NCBI GenBank assembly: GCA_963662765.2 | Contig: CAXXUP010000006.1 | Location: 248,001-312,000, forward strand | Reading direction: 5' to 3' | DNA from: DATMXT01 sp963662765 | Lineage (GTDB): Bacteria; Bacillota; Clostridia; Oscillospirales; Feifaniaceae | Length of the DNA: 64,000 bases | Shown here: positions 52,640 through 62,832 of the stretch, piece after piece | Position numbering within the stretch: position 1 is the first letter of the stretch | How the letters are laid out: each line of letters opens with the position of its first letter | Position numbers and translations under genes: made by a program | Notes under the pieces: model-generated | Told to the model about the DNA's origin: nothing | The model's database searches: none | Seen by the model: only the letters and a program-made list of their open reading frames with translations

Positions 52640-52822
52640 GGTTCTACCCGCGAATTTGCTCCGGTTGGTGAGTTTTTGGAAGGATAGAGCACTCTATTGA
52701 CTGCCTAGGCAAAGGTGTGTTCTTCTTCGTTTTGGGCAAATTCGATGAAATCAGGCAAAGACAGGCTTTTGAGCCATTCACAAGAGCCGGAGCGGCAGGT
52801 AAAGCTGCTCTGGCTCTTTTTT
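52640..52822 (+). repeat. Left copy of a gene-fragment-plus-terminator repeat
   Basis: Encodes a fragment GKGVFFFVLGKFDEIRQRQAFEPF and ends in a hairpin (AGAGCCGGAGCGGC 52783-52796 with GCTGCTCTGGCTCT, then six T). A diverged copy with the same fragment and an analogous hairpin is at 55390-55590, on the other side of the LRR-SLH gene. Confidence 0.7.
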
Positions 52823-53134
52823 GCCGTAAAGCGCACTCAATATAGCCTGTACGTTTGATTGTCGTTTGCGCTGCAAAGAAGTCAACAATTACAGCGCGTG
52901 AGGATTTGAACACCTCAGTTTTGAATATCGTACGGTGAAATACTAATTGACGTCCAACAATTGACTTTCGGCTATTACGGTAATAAACTATAATTAAAAG
53001 TAGTTCGTTTTCGTAAAAGGGTCTCGTTATTAGCAAAATGAAACCTAAAAAAGGGCTCATGGCTTGTCATTTTTGTTTCTTGGATATACCCATAGAGTAA
53101 TATGAATACGTATATAATCGAAAGGAGCTGCGCC
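52823..53134. other. Gap before the LRR-SLH gene
   Basis: About 310 bases with no gene; TATAAT at 52989-52994 may be the -10 of the following gene, with no good -35 box. Confidence 0.4.
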
Positions 53135-55333
53135 ATGAAAAAGACTAGTCTGCCTCTGAAACAGTTCACCGCGTTGGTCATATCCACACTGCTGCTTTTC
53201 TCAGCGCTTATTACTCCCGCATATGGCATTACAATTACGCCAATCACACCGACTCAGCCGATCACACCGATCACACCGATTGCACCGATAACCCCGATTG
53301 AGCCGGGCGTAATTACGGAACTGCCACCTTTAATTTCCCCGGAGTATGAATTTACGGTAGCAAACGGCGCCACAACGATTACAAAATACAAAGGAACGGC
53401 GTCGAAAATCGAAATTCCATCTCAATTAGGCGGAAGCCCTGTCAGAGTAATCGGCATTATGGCATTCAACGGGTATAAAACACTCACCGACGTGGTCATC
53501 CCGGAGGGGGTCACCACGCTTAAAGACATGTCTTTCTATAACTGCACTAATCTTGTCAATGTTACCCTTCCCTCGACACTGACACGGCTGGAGGGCGAGT
53601 CTTTCGCATTATGCTCAAAACTTACAAGTATCGCTCTCCCAGATAACCTGACATTTTTGGATTCCTACGCCTTTCACGGCTCGGGATTGACCTCCATAAC
53701 CATTCCTAAAAACCTAACGGATTTTTACTATTTTCATGAAACAAACAACCTTAAATCAATCAATGCTGCGCCGGAAAACCCTGCTTTTGCAAGCATGGAT
53801 GGGGTACTTTACTCGAAGGATAAGAAAAACCTACTTCAGTATCCTCCGGCAAAGCCGGATATATCTTTCAACGTTCCCGATGGAGTCTCTCATCTTTCAT
53901 TCCAGGCATTTTCCGGGAGCCGATATTTACAAAAGGTAACCGTGCCGGCGAGTGTTGTTCTCGTTTACGGTTCATTTCGTTATTGCAAAAGCTTGACCAC
54001 AGTTGAATTCGTGGGAAGCACTACAAAACTGTACATTGATTGCTTTAAGGGTAGCAAGATGCTGACGAATGTTACTTTGCCGGCCAAACTGGAATTGATT
54101 CCGGCAGAAACTTTTTCAGACTGTGCCAGCCTGAAAAGCATAGTGATCCCTTCCACAGTGAAAACGATCGAACATAACGCTTTTTCAGGATGCATAAATC
54201 TAGAATCGATCAACCTTCCGGATGGTCTCAAAGAAATTCAAAGCGGTACGTTCTCCGGATGCACTGCGCTTTCTTCCATAGCAATACCCGAGACTGTGGA
54301 GCTGATCAACAACTATGCTTTTTATCGCTGTTCCAATCTGTCCACGGTTACCATCCCATCCAACGTTGCCAAGATAGGTAAAAAAGCGTTTCAGAGCTGT
54401 TCGAATCTCGCTGACGCAAGATTCACCGGCAACGCGCCGTCAATCGGCATTGAACTCTTTTGGAATACGGCCGAAGGTTTTACCATTTACTATCCTTTCG
54501 GTAAAGAAGGGTGGACAACGCCGACATGGTACGGCTATCCCACAAAAGGGTACTTTGCGTATGCTGATCTTCCTGCGATTAGGGTCCGGGCACCCATCAC
54601 CTTCCCGATTCCCTCCACAGACCTGAAGATTCCTCCGCTGCAAATTACCTGGCCGGATATTTCCATCCCGGTTATACCGGCGCCTGCGGAGGACGAAGCC
54701 CCTGACCTGCTTCCGGAGGATATGCTTCCGATCATACCCATCTTACCCGGCCCTGAAAGCTTTTACTCCAACGCCAGCACATGGGCCGAACCTGAACTGA
54801 CGGAGGCAAACGGGCTGGGTCTTATCCCCGATATTCTTATAGGCGCCGATATGACCAAATCCATTACCCGTGAGGAATTCTGCGAGCTTGCCGTGCTGCT
54901 GTATGAAAAGATGACCGGAATGACAGCATCTCCGATGACTCCGAACCCCTTTGCAGACACGACGAACAGCCAGATCCTAAAGGCCTACAAGCTTGGTATC
55001 ACGACGGGTACATCGGCTACGACCTTCTCGCCCAAAACGCTCATTAACCGCGAGCAATGCGCCACCATGCTGTTCCGGGCCATCAAAGCCATCGTGCCAA
55101 ACGCCGATTACAGCGTTTTGGGCGTAAACGATTTCCCCGATCAGAAGGATATCTCCCCTTGGGCGGTGGACGGAGCCAAGTACATGTCTAAGCTCGGCAT
55201 CATCAAGGGTGACACCGCGGGAAACTTCATGCCCAAGCCAATTACCGTGGCGCAGGCCACAGCCGGCTTCGGGATGGCTGCCCGGGAGGCGGCAATTCTC
55301 ATGACGGTGAGAACTTACAAGGCAATGGATTGA
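53135..55333 (+). CDS. Surface protein with BspA-type leucine-rich repeats and SLH domains
   Basis: Exported protein of 732 residues: signal peptide (about 1-30), a TPI-rich linker of ITPITPTQPITPI-type repeats, about ten BspA-like LRR_5 units (LTDVVIPEGVTTLKDMSFYNCTNL pattern, about 90-450), a proline-rich spacer, and two C-terminal S-layer-homology domains (about 570-730). BspA repeats mediate adhesion to host or other bacteria; SLH domains anchor to the wall. AAAGGAG precedes the ATG at 53135; the longer frame is unsupported. It is flanked by two copies of a gene-fragment repeat. Confidence 0.9.
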   Translation: MKKTSLPLKQFTALVISTLLLFSALITPAYGITITPITPTQPITPITPIAPITPIEPGVITELPPLISPEYEFTVANGATTITKYKGTASKIEIPSQLGGSPVRVIGIMAFNGYKTLTDVVIPEGVTTLKDMSFYNCTNLVNVTLPSTLTRLEGESFALCSKLTSIALPDNLTFLDSYAFHGSGLTSITIPKNLTDFYYFHETNNLKSINAAPENPAFASMDGVLYSKDKKNLLQYPPAKPDISFNVPDGVSHLSFQAFSGSRYLQKVTVPASVVLVYGSFRYCKSLTTVEFVGSTTKLYIDCFKGSKMLTNVTLPAKLELIPAETFSDCASLKSIVIPSTVKTIEHNAFSGCINLESINLPDGLKEIQSGTFSGCTALSSIAIPETVELINNYAFYRCSNLSTVTIPSNVAKIGKKAFQSCSNLADARFTGNAPSIGIELFWNTAEGFTIYYPFGKEGWTTPTWYGYPTKGYFAYADLPAIRVRAPITFPIPSTDLKIPPLQITWPDISIPVIPAPAEDEAPDLLPEDMLPIIPILPGPESFYSNASTWAEPELTEANGLGLIPDILIGADMTKSITREEFCELAVLLYEKMTGMTASPMTPNPFADTTNSQILKAYKLGITTGTSATTFSPKTLINREQCATMLFRAIKAIVPNADYSVLGVNDFPDQKDISPWAVDGAKYMSKLGIIKGDTAGNFMPKPITVAQATAGFGMAAREAAILMTVRTYKAMD

Positions 55334-55389
55334 GCATTAAACAAGGGTGCGGGCGGAGCGCGAAAAGAGTGCTCCGCCGCACATAATGC

Positions 55390-55590
55390 ATCTTACTTTT
55401 TATGGTTCTTCCCTCGATTTTGCTCGATTGGTGAGTCAATGGCACGAAGGAACGCACTTTTTTACTTTTGGCTACCCCGACAAAGGTACTCTTTTTTTGT
55501 TTTTAGGAAAAATTGAGCAAAAGCATCAAATAGAGACCTTCAAGCCTTAGAAGAAGCCGGAGCGGTGTTTAAAACCGCTCCGACTCTTTT
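55390..55590 (+). repeat. Right copy of the gene-fragment-plus-terminator repeat
   Basis: Encodes DKGTLFLFLGKIEQKHQIETFKP, homologous to the fragment at 52700-52775, and ends in the hairpin GGAGCGGT/ACCGCTCC (55559-55581) followed by CTTTT. The hairpin arms differ from the left copy but stay paired, i.e. compensatory change. Confidence 0.7.
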
Positions 55591-55776
55591 GTCCCGAAAA
55601 AGGTAAAAATCGCACATTACTTTTACTGCTTTTTTGCTCCGCCAAGAACTTGGCAATTGATAGAATTACAGGATTTGAACCTAAATGAAGCATTTAGACT
55701 AGCTGAATTTTGACATCATCGCAATAGATTCCGCGTCAGAAAATTTAAAGCTATCAAATACGACAATTTTTATTAT

Positions 55777-56877
55777 CTAATCGCTATTATTTTTCTCAGG
55801 CGCATCGAATTTCTTTTTCGAAGTCCTACTTGAAAATGCAGTCGTGTAGGACAAGGTTTTGGTTGTACAAGCATCCACACAATGGCCGCACCCCACACAT
55901 CTAAGAGAAGTCACGGGTTCTCCCTTTAAGGCCTTGCTATTAATATCAATCGACATCGGACACACTAGGTTGCACTGATTACAGTTTACACATTCTGTAT
56001 TATTTGTTATAATTTTTTGTTTAGAAATTTTTCCCATCAAACCCAGTAAAGTGCCTAAAGGACAGTAATAACAGTATCCTCTGCCGACAAAAACGATCCA
56101 AAAAAACATCATCATCAATAATTCCGCGCTTAAATATTTGAGATTTTCTAATTTGATAATTAGGCCATAATCACCGAATACAGGCATGCCAAATAATAAC
56201 AGAACCCAATATCCAGTAAAAAATAACGCAAGAATAAAAGCAACCCACTTGACGATCATCAATACCATGACTGTTGTTGGATTGACTTTTTTCTTTTTCC
56301 CGATCAAAGGAAAAGCAGGCGCGAACACTTCCGAAGCAAAACCGTTAAAGAGGCATATTGTTGAGCATTGCCAACGCCTGCCAAAAAATAATGTACCGAT
56401 AAGCACAATGACGCTGTACATAACATAAAAAATCAAGGATACTGTTATTCCGGTAGCGCCCCAGAGTGGAAATTTGCTGGCATAAAACGATGAATTCTCA
56501 AACAACAGGTACAGTGGTGTAGTAGTCCAAGGCAGCGGCATTGTAAAAAAGTATAACTCGTTATTATTAAGTATCAAAGGAAAAACGATATGAACAATCA
56601 GGGCAGCTATCATAAAGCCGATCAAATTCCTTTTTCTCATTTGGGTGCGCCTGGATCTTTTTATGATTCTGAGCGTCAAAATACCGGCGATTACAATAAA
56701 AATCGTTTTAACCCAGTTTTCATAAAAGTGCCATACCCATGAAATCAGCTTTGTAGTAGATTCAGGCGCGGTCTTCACATATCCATAGTTTAGTCCCGCA
56801 ATCACAAAACATAAGATAATATATATCCAAAGGATTGTTTTTAGCAAAGATAACTCATTATTTGTTTCTTTTGACAT
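55777..56877 (-). CDS. Membrane polyferredoxin (NapH/NosR-like 4Fe-4S protein)
   Basis: Integral membrane protein of 366 residues with about eight helices, a CYYCPLGTLLG motif between helices, and two C-terminal [4Fe-4S] sets (CVNCNQCNLVCPM and CVGCGHCVDACTT). Related NapH/NosR/CcoG proteins pass electrons across or along the membrane. The ATG at 56877 has AAGGAG at a good distance; the GTG six bases earlier is too close. Partner unknown. Confidence 0.88.
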   Translation of the reverse strand: MSKETNNELSLLKTILWIYIILCFVIAGLNYGYVKTAPESTTKLISWVWHFYENWVKTIFIVIAGILTLRIIKRSRRTQMRKRNLIGFMIAALIVHIVFPLILNNNELYFFTMPLPWTTTPLYLLFENSSFYASKFPLWGATGITVSLIFYVMYSVIVLIGTLFFGRRWQCSTICLFNGFASEVFAPAFPLIGKKKKVNPTTVMVLMIVKWVAFILALFFTGYWVLLLFGMPVFGDYGLIIKLENLKYLSAELLMMMFFWIVFVGRGYCYYCPLGTLLGLMGKISKQKIITNNTECVNCNQCNLVCPMSIDINSKALKGEPVTSLRCVGCGHCVDACTTKTLSYTTAFSSRTSKKKFDAPEKNNSD

Positions 56878-56950
56878 AAACACATCTCCTTAGTCAGTAA
56901 AATCGAATTAATTATCCGATAAAAATTAAATGAAATGAAACCGTTGAAAC

Positions 56951-57000
56951 AACAGCCCTCTGTGATCGAAGAAAATCGGCCACTGAGGGCTGTTCTGTTT
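56951..57000 (-). terminator. Hairpin between the polyferredoxin and TspO-like genes
   Basis: AACAGCCCTC (56951-56960) pairs with GAGGGCTGTT (56985-56994), T-rich on both sides. Probably ends the TspO-like transcript. Confidence 0.6.
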
Positions 57001-57040
57001 CATTGAATCGTCCGGCTATAATTTAGCAATGATACCGGAT

Positions 57041-57844
57041 TCACCAGTTAGACTCGTCACCATTTGATACCGGAATCAATAATAAACGGTTTCGAGACAG
57101 CTGAATGGCAGCCGCGACCAGTAAGACAACCATTCCTACAAGCGCAGTGGTTTGCAGCAGCGCAAATTCTCCTTTAAACCCTTCCGGTGCTTTCAAAAAT
57201 TGATAGATACCAAAATATGCCCATGCTACTGGCAGCGGAAAAGCAGCACTACGGTTTTTCTGTTGCACCGCAATGACCAATATAACCGCAATAATAAGTA
57301 TCATGATTGCCCAAACGTGATCGGCTATTCCAAACCCGTCCCACTTCATCTTGACGAGCGCCGCGGCTATATTGACGACAGTCGCAATGAACAACCAACC
57401 CGTGTAAATTCCGAAGCTTAAAGGCAGCAGCCAACGCTTTTTTTCATGAATCTTCAGAAGTCGCTGGCAAAGCAACGACAATGTGACGACAAACGCAAGA
57501 ATGAAAAGTACAGATAACTCAACCAACACGTAGGAAAAAGTAACGATCCAAGCAATATTGAAGATACAGGAAATCCAGAAAAGGACACTGATCTGATCAA
57601 CAGCACTCCGGTAATACGGGTCATTTTTATTCACTAGCATTGCAACAACAGAAATAATCAGCAGTGAATAGATGACGCTCCAGATACTGAATGTGGAAGG
57701 ACTCGGTGTTATCAGGGTGACATACATATCCGAAATTTGCTTTTGCGAAAGCCCGTTGATTATTCCCAGAGCGCCCAAGGTGTTGATGATGAGCGTAATT
57801 GCCAAGAAGAGTACATTAATCCAGGCTTTTTTTGTTTTATCCAT
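57041..57844 (-). CDS. TspO/MBR-like tryptophan-rich membrane protein
   Basis: Membrane protein of 267 residues with about eight helices. The segment ITPSPSTFSIWSVIYSLLII and the downstream W-rich helices (WAIMILIIAVILVI, AWAYFGIYQFLKAPEGF) resemble the TspO/MBR tryptophan-rich sensory fold, in a longer variant. TspO proteins bind porphyrins or lipids. Upstream lies a MarR regulator in the same direction. Confidence 0.78.
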   Translation of the reverse strand: MDKTKKAWINVLFLAITLIINTLGALGIINGLSQKQISDMYVTLITPSPSTFSIWSVIYSLLIISVVAMLVNKNDPYYRSAVDQISVLFWISCIFNIAWIVTFSYVLVELSVLFILAFVVTLSLLCQRLLKIHEKKRWLLPLSFGIYTGWLFIATVVNIAAALVKMKWDGFGIADHVWAIMILIIAVILVIAVQQKNRSAAFPLPVAWAYFGIYQFLKAPEGFKGEFALLQTTALVGMVVLLVAAAIQLSRNRLLLIPVSNGDESNW

Positions 57845-57889
57845 GGTAATCCTCCTTCAGTAAAATCTTTTAATTTTTTATATTTAGCC

Positions 57890-58297
57890 CTATTTAATTA
57901 GGTTTTGCGTAACGATTTCACTGATTCTCCGGAATTGAATGATGTCGTTCTTATCGATATGCTGAAAGCAAGCAGCTTCCCACAAATCAAGAATTTTGTG
58001 CAATTGATCGGTTAGTTCATTCCCTTTGTTTGTTAGATGGCAAATCTTATTTCGTTGATCTTCTTCACTCGTCTCACGTTTTATCAGACCCTTTTTCTGC
58101 ATTGCCTGCAGCAGCTTTGTTACATTTGCTTTATCGGTCTGAAGGAATGGACTTAAACGGGCTTGGGTAACCCCCGGTATTTGTTCAATGACAAGGATTA
58201 CAACAAGCTCACGCCAGCAAAGGTTAAGCGGGCTGAGCAATTCGTCTAGCATTTGTTTTCCATACTTATTAAAAATACTGATGTCGCATATAAACAT
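57890..58297 (-). CDS. MarR family transcriptional regulator
   Basis: Protein of 135 residues with a winged HTH (TQARLSPFLQTDKANVTKLLQAMQKKGLIKRETSEEDQRNKICHLTNKG). The start MFICDIS at 58297 has GAGG upstream; a longer frame extends into the promoter. It probably regulates itself and the TspO-like gene, 46 bases downstream. Confidence 0.9.
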   Translation of the reverse strand: MFICDISIFNKYGKQMLDELLSPLNLCWRELVVILVIEQIPGVTQARLSPFLQTDKANVTKLLQAMQKKGLIKRETSEEDQRNKICHLTNKGNELTDQLHKILDLWEAACFQHIDKNDIIQFRRISEIVTQNLIK

Positions 58298-58330
58298 GAT
58301 AAAAACCTCAACAATCGCTTCATTTAACAA

Positions 58331-58343
58331 TTGTATTATACAA
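58331..58343 (-). promoter_or_regulatory. Palindromic operator at the marR promoter
   Basis: TTGTATTATACAA is a perfect 6-1-6 palindrome that includes the -10 box TATAAT on the minus strand, 34 bases before the marR start. It is a likely autoregulatory site. Confidence 0.5.
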
Positions 58344-58803
58344 CGATTAATTTTTCAAGAGTATTTGCAATTTCTATAGCCTATTATAGCTAGAAATGAC
58401 TGCTGCTGCCCAGAATATGGTGGGGCAGCACGTATCCTATTGGCTTCTTGGAACTATTCTTTTTTTCTTTGTACCGGATCCGTGTTTATCCCTGATCACA
58501 CTGCTGCATCGTGACTTTTCAGTATATATACATTGAAGATTTTCCTGGATATTCCGCCATGGTTAAGGGGCACTGTAAGTACAACTGAGACTGTAGCCGT
58601 CAATCATCGTTAATTAAAAACAAAGAGACTAGATATTCATTTATTAACCGGCGAAAACAAGTCGTTGGTTATTTATCGTGTTATGGATTTGTGTATTCGG
58701 ACAAGAACCATAAATGGGAAATCCGACCCGAATTTCTGGTCGATCGGGCAAATCAATGAGTGTTTGCGTTTTGAGGTTAAACAACTCGGACTCAGAAGAG
58801 CAA
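58344..58803. other. Gap between marR and the flavoprotein relic
   Basis: No gene or repeat recognised in about 460 bases. Confidence 0.5.
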
Positions 58804-58842
58804 AAAACATTGGGAGTCAATGCGGCTCCCAATGTTTTTTTA
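58804..58842. terminator. Terminator after the flavoprotein relic
   Basis: ACATTGGGAG pairs with CTCCCAATGT, A-rich on the left and seven T on the right. Confidence 0.8.
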
Positions 58843-58849
58843 AAGTATC

Positions 58850-60955
58850 TGCCGCCGTGAAAAGAGCAGTTTTTTATCCGTTGATTTTTCTGTACGGCAT
58901 TTTCAGCAGACCAGTACCCCGACATATAGGCCCATGTCTGCGGAGTGCCGCCAAAGCCGCCGGGCATGTATGCCAACGCGTCCGTACCACCGGCGTAGAG
59001 TCCGTTAATCACGGTGCCGTCCTGCTTTGTGACTTCCCAAGATTCATTAATGGTCAACCCGCCCGAGGAACTATAATTATAAGCCTCACCCGATTACCGC
59101 GTAGTAGGGGCCTTCGGCACCCGGTGCCCAAAGGTATTTCGCGGGCTTTCCGAACGCTTCGTCCACGCCCCTTTTCGCATGCCTCATTATAAGACGCAAA
59201 CGGTAGCATCCAATGTGGCGGGATCAAGCTTAAGCTGCTGCGCCAGCTCTGCTACGGTATTGGCCTTCACGATACATCCGGCTTTTATACCGGCCTGCAT
59301 GATTTCATCCATCTCCGGAATGGGCGTATTGAGGGGGAACGATTCATTGCCAAAAGTGAAGAATAAGCCCGTATGCGTATGGTCAAACCCTTTTTCCTTG
59401 ATTTCCTGAATCTGTTTTTCGGAGAATATGCTGTAATACCTTTCTCCACCCTGCCACCATGGCCACATATCTGATTCGTTTGCGTAACGCTGGGCATTTT
59501 GGCCTACGAACAAGGTGTTCATATTTGTGACCATGATCAGCGGCACATCATTCAGCGACCATGTGGCCGGTCTTCCCGTCCAAGAATCGGTGCCTACAGG
59601 AAGATTTGTCTGCTCTGTCCAGTAAGTCTTCCCTGCGAAGGTGAGCGGTCTTCCTGTCCAGGTTTCCGCATTATCATAATAATTGATCAGGGAAGTCCTT
59701 GATGATGGCTATCGGCGCAGCGTTATGAATATTCGCCTCCTTGTTCGTCTCCCTCTCGTCCGGCGCCTATCTTCCATGCAGCGGCAACCATTTCGCCCGT
59801 GTTCTGGCCGGAACCGATGAGTTTGTATGCGAAGCCGTTGGAGTTGAAATCCCGAACCATATCCGGATTTCCGCCAACCCACCTGTGGCTAAAATGACCT
59901 CTTTCGCATTGATCACATATTCCGTGCCATCCACGACATTTCTCGCGAGTACACCTGTCACGGTATTGGTGACATCATCATAGATGAGGTCATAGCCTTC
60001 AGTTTCAAGCATGTACTTTCCGCCGAGCGCCTCGTAATCACTGATCATTTTATCGAAGAAGGTCGCGATCAGGGCCTTGTTGCCGCCAAACGTAGAGCCA
60101 TAGTCATATATACCCGGGTATTCGCTGAACATACCGGCTCTGCGCGGGCCGGCGTGAAAATCGAAGCCATGGCTGATCAGCCAATCGAGCAGGTCTCCCG
60201 TAGTTGTTTTAAATTTGTCCCAAAAAGGATTCCCAGCATTCATTGGACCGACCTTCTCTTCAATCACATCCAATGATACCAGATCTTCTCCGTTGTTGAT
60301 AGACTGCAGCAATACAGGCGGATTGAATGCGAGCATATGTGAAGTAAGCGCAGAAGTTCCGCCGTATCTTGCAGCCTTTTCGAGTGCCAAAACACTGCCA
60401 CCGCCGGCTTCCTTCAGCAATTCGGCGGTGTGCATAGCTGCGGCGCAGCGGTTCCGCCCATGCCGACAACGACGACGTCTACATCAATCGTCTGGGTTTC
60501 CCGGCAGGATATGCAGCGTCCACCCAGAACAGATCGGACGCCTTTTCTGTGGATCCTGCCGCATCCAGCGCCTGCTGCAGCGCGGCTGTGACGGCGACCC
60601 TAAACGCGGCACTGGAGACGGTGGCGCCCGTGATGAGGTCCACGCCGATGGATTGCTTTTCCAGCACACGGGGATCATTTGTCGATAAACCGTCTTCAGG
60701 AGGGAGGCGTTTCACCGTTTTCCTCGTCCACCTTGGATATCCAGTATCTTCGTTTCACTGACCGTTACATGGACAGGCAAAGGCTCGATGAGCGAAAAAC
60801 CGTTGCCGTGCCCGGTATACGTACCGGCCTTCATTTTGATGCCTTCAGATTCCGGTGCCGCAGCAGGGGGCGTTTGAGTACAGCCGAATACCGCCCCCCA
60901 TCAGGAACATTAGTACCAGTACCATCGAAAGACTTCGCATCAGTTTCCGGTTCAT
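58850..60955 (-). pseudogene. Exported FMN/FAD fumarate-reductase-type flavoprotein, multiply frameshifted
   Basis: Starting MNRKLMRSLSMVLVLMFLMGG (a lipoprotein-type signal) at 60955, the pieces follow the order of flavoprotein reductases: an FMN-binding domain (SIGVDLITGATVSSAAFRVAVTAAL), a broken FAD-binding Rossmann region, VLALEKAARYGGTSALTSHML, IDWLISHGFDF-type helices, VINAKEVILATGG, and a C-terminal VINGLYAGGTDALAYMPGG. At least five frameshifts separate these. Intact relatives reduce fumarate, urocanate or similar acceptors outside the membrane. It lies downstream of a MerR-type promoter. Confidence 0.85.
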
Positions 60956-61039
60956 GATCTTTTCCTCCTTTGTTGTAAGGGACCGCCGGATTACGGCCAC
61001 GGCAGGCAAGTTTGGCTCCGGTTGTCCCTTCATATAAAA

Positions 61040-61070
61040 ACTATAAAGGGTGCAACTGTTGCACAGTCAA
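61040..61070 (-). promoter_or_regulatory. MerR-type promoter with 19-base spacer and central palindrome
   Basis: On the minus strand TTGACT (plus 61065-61070) and TATAGT (plus 61040-61045) are 19 bases apart, too far for normal recognition, and the spacer contains the perfect palindrome GTGCAACTGTTGCAC (61050-61064). This is the standard MerR-family design in which the regulator untwists the spacer. It reads into the flavoprotein. Confidence 0.82.
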
Positions 61071-61119
61071 TACATCTGAGAAAATTTAACCTAATGAATA
61101 AAACAGAGGCCCTGATGCC

Positions 61120-61948
61120 AAGGAGAGGAATGTGACTTATGCGTCCATATTCTCAATGGGAAGCAAAGCTCGTTGAAATAAACGGTTTCTGGGCCGTTGC
61201 CCAGGCTCCAAATGCCGTAGGAGAGTGCGCTTTTTGCTGGCTTTATACCCATTTCTTTGCGCATATGAGAAAAGCGGCAAAAACCATTCATATTGAAATT
61301 CGTCCTGATACCCTAAAGTAAAGGAAAAAGTTGAAGCGGATGCTGGGGCGCGGGACAAGTTCCCTGACACATTTGTTCACCGGCAGGTGATGCTTGAGTA
61401 TGCTGCTCTGATCGGTGCAGTATCCATCGGTACGGGTGATACGCCCCATCGCTTTCAAAGCTGAGCATATGGGAAATCCTCACAAAGGGCATCGCCTCTA
61501 TCCATTTGCATTCGACTTTTTCACGCGCCGCGTTCTGCTCGCCCTGCCCAATGAGCGGCAACCAAAACAGATGCGGATGTGTCTCTACATGACAGGAAAA
61601 GAGCTGTTCATCTATTTGATCCAGCGTGTCCAGCATGTAATGGATATTGTGTATTTTGGACTGCAGCTCTTCGATCTGCGAGGATAGAACAGTTTGCTTT
61701 TCCCGCAGGGTATTCCGGACACTTTCAATGGATTGCTCCTGAAAGATATCACTGATCTCCTTCAGTGAGAACCCGGAGGAACGAAAGGAATGAAGTTTGC
61801 AAAGTACGCGATGTCCGTACTGTCAAAATAGCGATAATTATTCTCCGGATCAACGTATCGGATTCACAAGTCCAAGCTTCTCATAATGGCGGATCGCATT
61901 CTTTGTAAGGCCGAATTTTGTCGTTAGTGAACCAAGCCGATAATCCAT
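61120..61948 (-). pseudogene. MerR family regulator with several frameshifts
   Basis: From ATG 61948 (GGAGAGGAG upstream) the frame reads MDYRLGSLTTKFGLTKNAIRHYEKLGLVNP, a MerR HTH. Shifts then give DPENNYRYFDSTDIAYFA and KLHSFRSSGFSLKEISDIF, rebuilding the usual MerR DNA-binding domain. A coiled-coil stretch follows (EELQSKIHNIHYMLDTLDQIDEQL) and an effector domain extends to about 61120. At least three frameshifts; inactive. It sits immediately before the MerR-type promoter of the flavoprotein. Confidence 0.82.
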
Positions 61949-62245
61949 AGAGCATTCTCCTCTCCGCCTGCACGCTTGCCGCCTATGGATAAAAGGGCTG
62001 ACGGGAAGCGTGATGTGTGGATGTGAACTGTATCAAAATAATCATACCATTTTTTTGGATTAAAAAAATCAATTCTTGGAAATTCACCTTGAAATAAAAG
62101 TTACTTTCTTCTTTCAAAGCTTTCTAGAGGGAGTTTTTATATGCAGTATTCAATGCCACCGGCATGATTTTTGTATCGGAATGAAAGAAGCGTAAGGACT
62201 TATCACACGTCCGTAATAAGGGTTCGTCATAGCGGCATGTTTGAC
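61949..62245. other. Gap before the CRISPR-side hairpin
   Basis: About 300 AT-rich bases with no gene recognised. Confidence 0.5.
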
Positions 62246-62297
62246 GAACATACAATAGTCCCCGAAGCCAAGTGGCCTCGGGGACTATTGTATGTTC
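62246..62297. terminator. Perfect 20-bp hairpin terminator
   Basis: Arms 62246-62265 and 62278-62297 are fully complementary, with further pairing (GCC/GGC) in the loop. It ends the minus-strand UDG-like gene and possibly the CRISPR transcript. Confidence 0.8.
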
Positions 62298-62310
62298 TGT
62301 CTAAGAGTAT

Positions 62311-62808
62311 CTAATCTTCTTTACCATTTAGACACTTTTTTAGCAAGGCAGCAAGCTCGCTTATGTACTGTTCCCTGTACTGGTATAAAGGGAACGGCAG
62401 TAAACATGAAGTTTGCCCATCAATATAACCGGAGTCTAATACATAAGGATACACAGTTTTTCCGAAATCTCCCTTTTTGACGACAATGACGCATTTGGGC
62501 TTCAATTTCTGAAGGGTTTCTCTTAACGCTGGAATGCCCCTCTGGATCAAAGCTATTCTTTCCGCATGGATGAGATGATTCACCGGAACGTCACACACGT
62601 CGTAGAGCCAGCAGCCGAACTCCTGAAACAACTTGCAGTCAAAACTTGTACCCATAGTCCGCTGAAAAGCCTCTTTAGTTGCAAAGTAGAGATTTGAGTT
62701 TTCATTGAAAAAGAACGTTCCTCCTGCCGGTCGAGATTCGCCAATGAACAGGCAGCGAATTTTCGCCGGTCGGTATTTTTCTCGTGCTTCATCATATGAC
62801 AATGGCAA
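62311..62808 (-). CDS. Uracil-DNA-glycosylase-like protein next to the CRISPR array
   Basis: Protein of 165 residues; IRCLFIGESRPAGGTFFFNENSNLYF near the start resembles motif 1 of the uracil-DNA glycosylase superfamily, and the KPKCVIVVKKGDFGKTVY strand the later core. The catalytic histidine motif is not clear. A TTG start at 62808 with AGGAGGTG seven bases upstream is chosen. The start is 25 bases from the last, degenerate CRISPR repeat on the same strand, so it may be co-transcribed with the array. Function unknown. Confidence 0.6.
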   Translation of the reverse strand: MPLSYDEAREKYRPAKIRCLFIGESRPAGGTFFFNENSNLYFATKEAFQRTMGTSFDCKLFQEFGCWLYDVCDVPVNHLIHAERIALIQRGIPALRETLQKLKPKCVIVVKKGDFGKTVYPYVLDSGYIDGQTSCLLPFPLYQYREQYISELAALLKKCLNGKED

Positions 62809-62832
62809 GGTTGCACCTCCTGTTTTTTCTCA

